From: a bacterium
GTDB taxonomy: Bacteria > SZUA-182 > SZUA-191 > JAJRXT01
Assembly: GCA_024277605.1 (NCBI GenBank)
Contig: JAJRUU010000131.1
Location: 1-19,297 of the forward strand
Direction of reading: 5' to 3'
Length of the DNA stretch: 19,297 bases
Positions 15,020 through 19,297 of this stretch are shown piece after piece. The notes beneath the pieces are model-generated. The model searched no databases. It was given only the letters and a program-made list of their open reading frames with translations, and was not told the DNA's origin. How positions within the stretch are numbered: position 1 is the first letter of the stretch; every line of letters begins with the position of its first letter. A program made the translations under genes and the position numbers.

Positions 15020-16018
15020 TTATTGCTGACTGGAAAAAATCTTACCTGCCGGTGATTCTTTTTGACCAGCCAGGTATTGATCTGCTCCCATCGCCGCCCG
15101 GCTTTCAGGCTGCAAACGCTGTATAATCAGTCCACCCTTTCCGGTAACCACCCATAACCCTCGCTCGAATTGCGTACGAATTATCTGTCCGGGCCGAAAA
15201 GCCTTGTCAGCGGGGAGCTGCACCACTTCGGCCTCGAGTAGCTTTAAACGCATGCCCTCCAGGTAAGTATAAGTTCCCGGCCAAGGGGATAATCCCCGGA
15301 TTCGACGTTCGATCACATCTGCGGCCTGTGTCCAGTCAATAAGCCCATCGGTTTTACTTAAACTGGGAGCATAGCTGACTTCCGACTCATCCTGGGGCTT
15401 GGAGCCTATGTGACCTTGCTCTGTTTTAGCTAAAGCGCTCAGCAACAACTCAGCGCCCAAGTGGGCCAGGTTATCATGCAGGCTGCCGGCTGTTTCTTTT
15501 GAATCAATAGGAATCCTCGCCTGAGATAAGATGTTTCCGCTATCCATCCCCTCATCCATCTGCATAATGGTCACTCCGCTATGGCTATCCCCATTTATTA
15601 TGGCCCAATTTATGGGGGCAGCGCCTCTATATTCAGGTAACAAAGAGGCATGCACATTTATTCCCCCGTATTCAGGCAATTCTAATAACTGCCGGGGCAG
15701 CATCTGCCCATAAGCCGCTACCAGCAGACATTCCGGCTCAAGCTCCTTTATCTGCGGCAAGAAGTCTTTTATGCTTACCGGCTGCAATACCAGTATCCCA
15801 GCCGCTTCAGCTATCGGTTTTACCGCTGGAGGGGAGGGTTGCCGCTCACGTTCCCCGCGCCCTTGATGCCCACGCCCTTGATGCCCGCGTCCTCGACGCC
15901 CGCGTCCCTGGGGCCGATCCGGTTGTGTAATTACCGCCAATAGCTGGTGCTTTGAGGCCAGCAATTTCTTTAAAGTAGGAATAGCGAACGCCGGCGTTCC
16001 GAAAAAGAGAATGCGCAT
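15020..16018 (-). CDS. fmt: Methionyl-tRNA formyltransferase
   Basis: Fmt formylates Met-tRNA for translation initiation. The 332 residues include the formyl-THF/active-site block GGINVHASLLPEYRGAAPINWAI (118-140) with Asn121 and His123, and Asp159 in DEGMDSGNIL, matching the catalytic Asn-His-Asp set. A C-terminal OB-like tRNA-binding domain covers about 210-325. Between TQPDRPQGRG and PSPPAVK, the flexible loop that contacts the tRNA acceptor stem is enlarged by about 18 residues of GRGHQ-type repeats. The ATG at 16018 follows AAAGGT. def lies upstream, but a 186-bp inverted-repeat insert separates them. Eight to ten bases of flanking sequence with the ribosome-binding site remain between the insert and the start. 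Confidence 0.97.
   Translation of the reverse strand: MRILFFGTPAFAIPTLKKLLASKHQLLAVITQPDRPQGRGRRGRGHQGRGHQGRGERERQPSPPAVKPIAEAAGILVLQPVSIKDFLPQIKELEPECLLVAAYGQMLPRQLLELPEYGGINVHASLLPEYRGAAPINWAIINGDSHSGVTIMQMDEGMDSGNILSQARIPIDSKETAGSLHDNLAHLGAELLLSALAKTEQGHIGSKPQDESEVSYAPSLSKTDGLIDWTQAADVIERRIRGLSPWPGTYTYLEGMRLKLLEAEVVQLPADKAFRPGQIIRTQFERGLWVVTGKGGLIIQRLQPESRAAMGADQYLAGQKESPAGKIFSSQQ
15854..15913. repeat. 15-bp in-frame tandem repeat (four copies) inside fmt
   Basis: The units start at 15854, 15869, 15884 and 15899: CCCGCGCCCTTGATG, CCCACGCCCTTGATG, CCCGCGTCCTCGACG and CCCGCGTCCCTGGGG. The first two differ by one base, the others progressively more. On the coding strand each unit encodes a GRGHQ-like pentapeptide. 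As 15 is a multiple of three, gain or loss of units keeps the frame. Confidence 0.85.
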
Positions 16019-16028
16019 GTTGACCTTT

Positions 16029-16214
16029 CTAGGAGCCTGTCGGACTTTGGATAATTCTACTGCGACAAGTGCTAAACATATCCATTTTCCCGTTCATTTT
16101 CGTTAAATAGTCACCACTATTCGCCTCAAATGATCGAAAAAAGGGGACAGGTCCCCAATGGACTATATTTCTCACTTGTCTCGCTACGAACCCCAAAGTC
16201 CGACAGACTCCTAG
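16029..16214. mobile_element. 186-bp insert with 22-bp terminal inverted repeats between def and fmt
   Basis: The left end, CTAGGAGCCTGTCGGACTTT plus GG (16029-16050), and the right end (16193-16214) are inverted copies matching at 21 of 22 positions. Between them are about 140 bp of non-coding DNA containing a GGGGACAGGTCCCC palindrome. The right end supplies the TAG stop codon of def, and the left end stops 10 bp before the fmt ATG. It has the form of a non-autonomous (MITE-like) element or IS remnant. Target-site duplications are not evident to me, and the transposase family cannot be named from the sequence. Confidence 0.6.
16143..16156 (-). repeat. GGGGACCTGTCCCC palindrome with T-tract (copy 4)
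   Basis: Read on the minus strand as TTGGGGACCTGTCCCCTTTT with six T in all, it is terminator-like between def and fmt. It lies inside the 186-bp insert and belongs to the same family as the copies at 8768, 8823 and 8892. Confidence 0.65.
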
Positions 16215-16726
16215 TCCCCAGCAGCAGTTTTAGCCAGTTTACGCAGTCTGTTTTTGATCAGGTTTCTTTTTATGCTGCTTAACCGCTCAAAAAACAAGAT
16301 GCCGTCTAAATGATCTATTTCATGCTGTAATATGCGGGCCATCAAATCCTGCGCAATGAGTTCGCATTTTGACCCTGTTTCATCTAAATAGCAAACCTTG
16401 ACCTTTTGTGCGCGCATAACCTGCGCCCGGTAATCGCGAGCGCTCAGACAGCCTTCCTCAGCTATATCTTCGCCTTCAGCCGAGATAATCTCCGGGTTTA
16501 TGAGCGCCATATAACTTGAGAAATCTTTTTTTTCGGGTATGCAGACCACGATTACCCGGCAGGATTCACCCACCTGGGGAGCGGCCAATCCTACTCCCTG
16601 GGCGGCGAACATGGTCTCTCCCATGTCGGCAATCAATTTTTTTATGTTAGAATCTAACTGCTCAACCGGCTTGGCTTTATTTTTCAGCGCCGGATCGGGA
16701 TATACCCGAACATATAAAACAGACAC
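16211..16726 (-). CDS. def: Peptide deformylase
   Basis: Def removes the N-formyl group from new proteins, the counterpart of Fmt. All three motifs of this metalloenzyme are intact: GVGLAAPQ (44-51), EGCLS (91-95, metal-binding Cys93) and HEIDH (135-139). At 171 residues it has the usual length, with a basic C-terminal tail. The start is GTG at 16726 (MSVLYVRVYPDP), preceded by GAGG at about 7 bp. The stop codon TAG is formed by the CTAG at the end of the inverted-repeat insert, so the last codon or two may differ from the ancestral protein. Confidence 0.97.
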   Translation of the reverse strand: MSVLYVRVYPDPALKNKAKPVEQLDSNIKKLIADMGETMFAAQGVGLAAPQVGESCRVIVVCIPEKKDFSSYMALINPEIISAEGEDIAEEGCLSARDYRAQVMRAQKVKVCYLDETGSKCELIAQDLMARILQHEIDHLDGILFFERLSSIKRNLIKNRLRKLAKTAAGD

Positions 16727-16914
16727 TACGTGACCTCAGAACATAACATGTTCATGAACTTTTGGCGAATGGTTCTAAAGCAAGACCCACTCCCTGTTGA
16801 CCTTTTGGTCAAGGGTGGGAGATTACGCTAAAAGACAAATCAGCAGAACAATGGAAATGTCCTATACTATTAAAATGATTATCTCATATAGCTTGAAAAA
16901 ATCAACTGCACAAA
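16727..16914. other. 188-bp priA-def spacer with hairpin and short palindrome
   Basis: It holds an imperfect hairpin centred on TTGACC/GGTCAA (16797-16812), extended by CCCA...CCCT and AGGG...TGGG arms (about 16786-16819), and the palindrome GTTCATGAAC (16750-16759) about 25 bp upstream of the def start. The hairpin could attenuate or end priA transcripts, and the palindrome could be an operator. No clear promoter for def is seen. Confidence 0.4.
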
Positions 16915-19297
16915 TTACAACAAGCTTACCGGATCCACATCCACATCGACCTTTATGCCGCCAAATTCAGACTGATCCTGTAAACCATTTATAGCATTTT
17001 CCAGCGCAGTATGCAAATTTCGGAGCTTAGCTCCTTTCAGCATAAGTTGCCAGCGATACTGGCCCTTTATCCTGGTTATCGTAGCTGGTGAGGGGCCTAA
17101 TATTTGAATTCCCGTAAGGCTTCGTTTTAACTTACTTGACAGCCAATGGGCGGCTTTGGCTACCTGTTGTGCCTGCCTGCCCAGAAATAGCAGGCTAACC
17201 AGGCTGGTGATGGGGGGATAGTGCAGGCTTTGGCGGTATTTCATCTCCTGCTCATAAAACGTATGATAATCATGCTCTCTTGCCGCCTGGATGCTATAGT
17301 GATCGGGATTATAGGTTTGCACAATCACCTCGCCCGGCGTATCACCCCTTCCGGCTCGCCCGGCAACCTGGGTCAGCAGCTGAAAGGTGCGCTCGGCGGC
17401 CCTGAAGTCGGGCATACCCAAACCTATATCAGCAATAACCACCCCCACCAGAGTTACCTCAGGCAGATCAAAACCCTTGGTAACCATCTGGGTGCCGATG
17501 AGAATATCGATCTCTTTTTTTTGCAATTGCCGCAATATTTGCCAGTGGGCGCCCTTGCGGCTGGTGCTGTCCCGATCCATCCTGGTTATGCGAGCCTCTG
17601 GGAACAATGCGTTAATCTGGCTTTCCAAACGCTGCGTACCCAACCCAAAGTATTGTAACTGATCCCCATTGCAGCAGGGGCAAATACGGGGCGGGGCGAT
17701 AGAGTACCCGCAATAATGGCAGCGTGCCCTGCCCTTTAAATGATAGGTGAGTGAGACACTGCATTTAGGGCAGTTCACCGTTTGCCCGCACTCCCGGCAC
17801 AGAATAAACGGCGTATACCCCCGGCGGTTTAAGAATAAAAGACTCTGCTGCCTGAGGGCTAAGCGCTTTTTGATAGCCGCCAGTAGCTGGGGTGATAAAA
17901 ACTCATCACGGGACTTGCCCCGCATATCCACCAGCTCCACCTCGGGCAGCGGCCGGTTTAAAATGCGCTCCGGCATACGTGCTAAATGATGGTTTTTTGT
18001 TTTCGTGCGGTAGAAGGATTCCAGGCTGGGGGTGGCCGAGCCCAAAATTACCACCGCCCGCTCAAACTGCCCTCGCATTAAAGCCACCTCACGTGCATGA
18101 TAGCGCGGAGAATTCTCCTGCTTATATGAGTTATCATGCTCCTCATCCATAACGATAAGCCCCACATTGTCTAAGGGAGCAAAGATGGCCGAGCGGGCGC
18201 CGATGGCGATTTTTGCCTCGCCCCGCTTTAAGCGGTACCATTCATCAAGCCGCTCACCGGCTGAAAGCTGACTATGCAATACGGCAACTTGTGAACCGAA
18301 GCGGGCGTAAAAGCGCTGCCATAACTGGGCGGTTAAGGATATTTCCGGCGCCAGTACCAGCGCCTGTCGGCCCAACTCCAAGGTTTTGGCGATAGCGTTT
18401 ATATACACCTCGGTTTTTCCGCTACCGGTTATCCCATGTAATAAAATGGGGGTAAACCGGCCTGCGTTAAGTCCATTATGAATAAGATCAGCCACCGCTT
18501 GCTGCGCAGGCACTAAAGGGGGAGCGCAACTGGGGGCGATGTCGGTTGAATATGCCTTGCGTGAAACAGGCCGTTCCAACTCGATGATTAAGCCCTTGTT
18601 AATTAACGGGGCAATGCTTGCACGACTTAAATCGCTGGTTTTTAACTGCTCTATGCTCAACTCACCACCGGTCTGTAATAGACTTGAAAGGGTGGCCGCC
18701 TGTTTGGGCGCCCGGCGGCTTATATTGGTCATCTCCTGTTCTATAATATATGTTGCTTTAGCCAGCCGCCAGACCTTCTGCGTTATGGGCTTTACCCGTG
18801 GTACGGAAAGTTGGTTCTCTACGTGCAGCAGCCCCTGTTTTTGTAAACCGGAGATTGCGGCAGCTAACCCTTTAGCGGGTAATTTTTTCTTCAGTTGAGG
18901 TAAGGGACATGTGTCTGTTTGCTGTAACAGAACAAGTATTTCTCCTTTAATTCCACCGGGAATGTTTTCCGCCTTAGCAAGCTTTTCTTTGGCCAGTGAC
19001 GTTAGGCTAACTATCTGCTGACTTTGTACATCTATGCCTTTGGGCAGCGTACCGGCCAGGCAAGCCCCCCAGGAGCACAAGTAATATTCAGCCATCCAGC
19101 GGGTTAATTTTAATAAGTGGGAGTTGATTAATGGTTCATCATCCAGCAGTGCCAGAATGTCTTTAACCCCGGCAACTTCACAAGTTGCGGATATATCCAC
19201 AATATAACCGGTAAGCCGCCGGGAGCCAAAGGGAGCCAGCACCCGCTTACCCACCTTTATCTGAGGCTGCAATTCGGTTGGAACCGTATAGCTAAAC
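16915..19297 (-). CDS. priA: Primosomal protein N' (PriA helicase), 5' end outside window
   Basis: PriA is the 3'-to-5' superfamily 2 helicase that restarts stalled replication forks. The frame is open to the window edge; the residues before MQPQIKVGKRVLAPFG (FSYTVPTELQ...) match the PriA N-terminus, so the TTG at 19272 is not the real start and only a short part is missing. Numbering from that TTG: Walker A GITGSGKT (280-287), DEEH (376-379), GSATPS (411-416), and a zinc module with Cys492, 495, 501, 504, 518, 521, 531 and 534. The C-terminal helicase motifs include TQMVTKGFD and QVAGRAGRG. def is downstream after 188 bp, the usual Firmicutes order. Confidence 0.97.
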   Translation of the reverse strand, partial: FSYTVPTELQPQIKVGKRVLAPFGSRRLTGYIVDISATCEVAGVKDILALLDDEPLINSHLLKLTRWMAEYYLCSWGACLAGTLPKGIDVQSQQIVSLTSLAKEKLAKAENIPGGIKGEILVLLQQTDTCPLPQLKKKLPAKGLAAAISGLQKQGLLHVENQLSVPRVKPITQKVWRLAKATYIIEQEMTNISRRAPKQAATLSSLLQTGGELSIEQLKTSDLSRASIAPLINKGLIIELERPVSRKAYSTDIAPSCAPPLVPAQQAVADLIHNGLNAGRFTPILLHGITGSGKTEVYINAIAKTLELGRQALVLAPEISLTAQLWQRFYARFGSQVAVLHSQLSAGERLDEWYRLKRGEAKIAIGARSAIFAPLDNVGLIVMDEEHDNSYKQENSPRYHAREVALMRGQFERAVVILGSATPSLESFYRTKTKNHHLARMPERILNRPLPEVELVDMRGKSRDEFLSPQLLAAIKKRLALRQQSLLFLNRRGYTPFILCRECGQTVNCPKCSVSLTYHLKGRARCHYCGYSIAPPRICPCCNGDQLQYFGLGTQRLESQINALFPEARITRMDRDSTSRKGAHWQILRQLQKKEIDILIGTQMVTKGFDLPEVTLVGVVIADIGLGMPDFRAAERTFQLLTQVAGRAGRGDTPGEVIVQTYNPDHYSIQAAREHDYHTFYEQEMKYRQSLHYPPITSLVSLLFLGRQAQQVAKAAHWLSSKLKRSLTGIQILGPSPATITRIKGQYRWQLMLKGAKLRNLHTALENAINGLQDQSEFGGIKVDVDVDPVSLL

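Overview
The window is a stretch of ordinary chromosome from a low-to-moderate GC, Gram-positive-type bacterium. The best guess is a member of the Clostridia (a Desulfotomaculum- or Syntrophomonas-like lineage). The basis is the Firmicutes-style order priA-def-fmt-DUF116-htpX-rsmB-PASTA-rpe, a LipM-type octanoyltransferase beside gcvH, and a V/A-type ATPase subunit. No rRNA or tRNA gene is present to name the organism. Every gene I accept is on the minus strand, so the window reads right to left.

Right part (19297 to about 9600): a translation and housekeeping run. It begins with priA (5' end outside the window), then def, fmt, a DUF116 membrane protein, the M48 protease htpX, rsmB, a PASTA-only membrane protein and rpe. 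Two secreted TPR-like paralogues follow, and the second carries a frameshift. The genes are close together (overlaps or gaps of about 5-80 bp) except where repeats have entered, notably a 186-bp inverted-repeat-bounded insert between def and fmt. The stp/prkC/rsgA block often found between rsmB and rpe in Firmicutes is missing; only a PASTA-only protein is left there.

Middle part (about 8900 to 5550): repeat-rich spacers surround a lone V/A-ATPase subunit D gene. A 675-bp spacer without a gene comes next, then a gcvH-lipM-secreted-protein cluster. GcvH is the lipoyl carrier protein and LipM would load it with octanoate; the small secreted protein is translationally coupled to lipM but has no recognised function.

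Left part (5550 to 1): der (ribosome-assembly GTPase), tyrS (tyrosyl-tRNA synthetase), and a large membrane protein with a spermidine-synthase-like methyltransferase domain. A 134-bp inverted-repeat element starts 3 bp after the tyrS stop codon. The last codons of the membrane protein lie in a copy of the same terminal repeat that bounds the def-fmt insert.

I do not see a defence island, CRISPR array, prophage, secondary-metabolite cluster or convincing new multi-gene system. The points worth a second look are small: palindromic elements supplying stop codons, an arginine-rich tandem-repeat expansion in the tRNA-binding loop of Fmt, an orphan ATPase subunit, and a PASTA-only protein where a PASTA kinase is expected.
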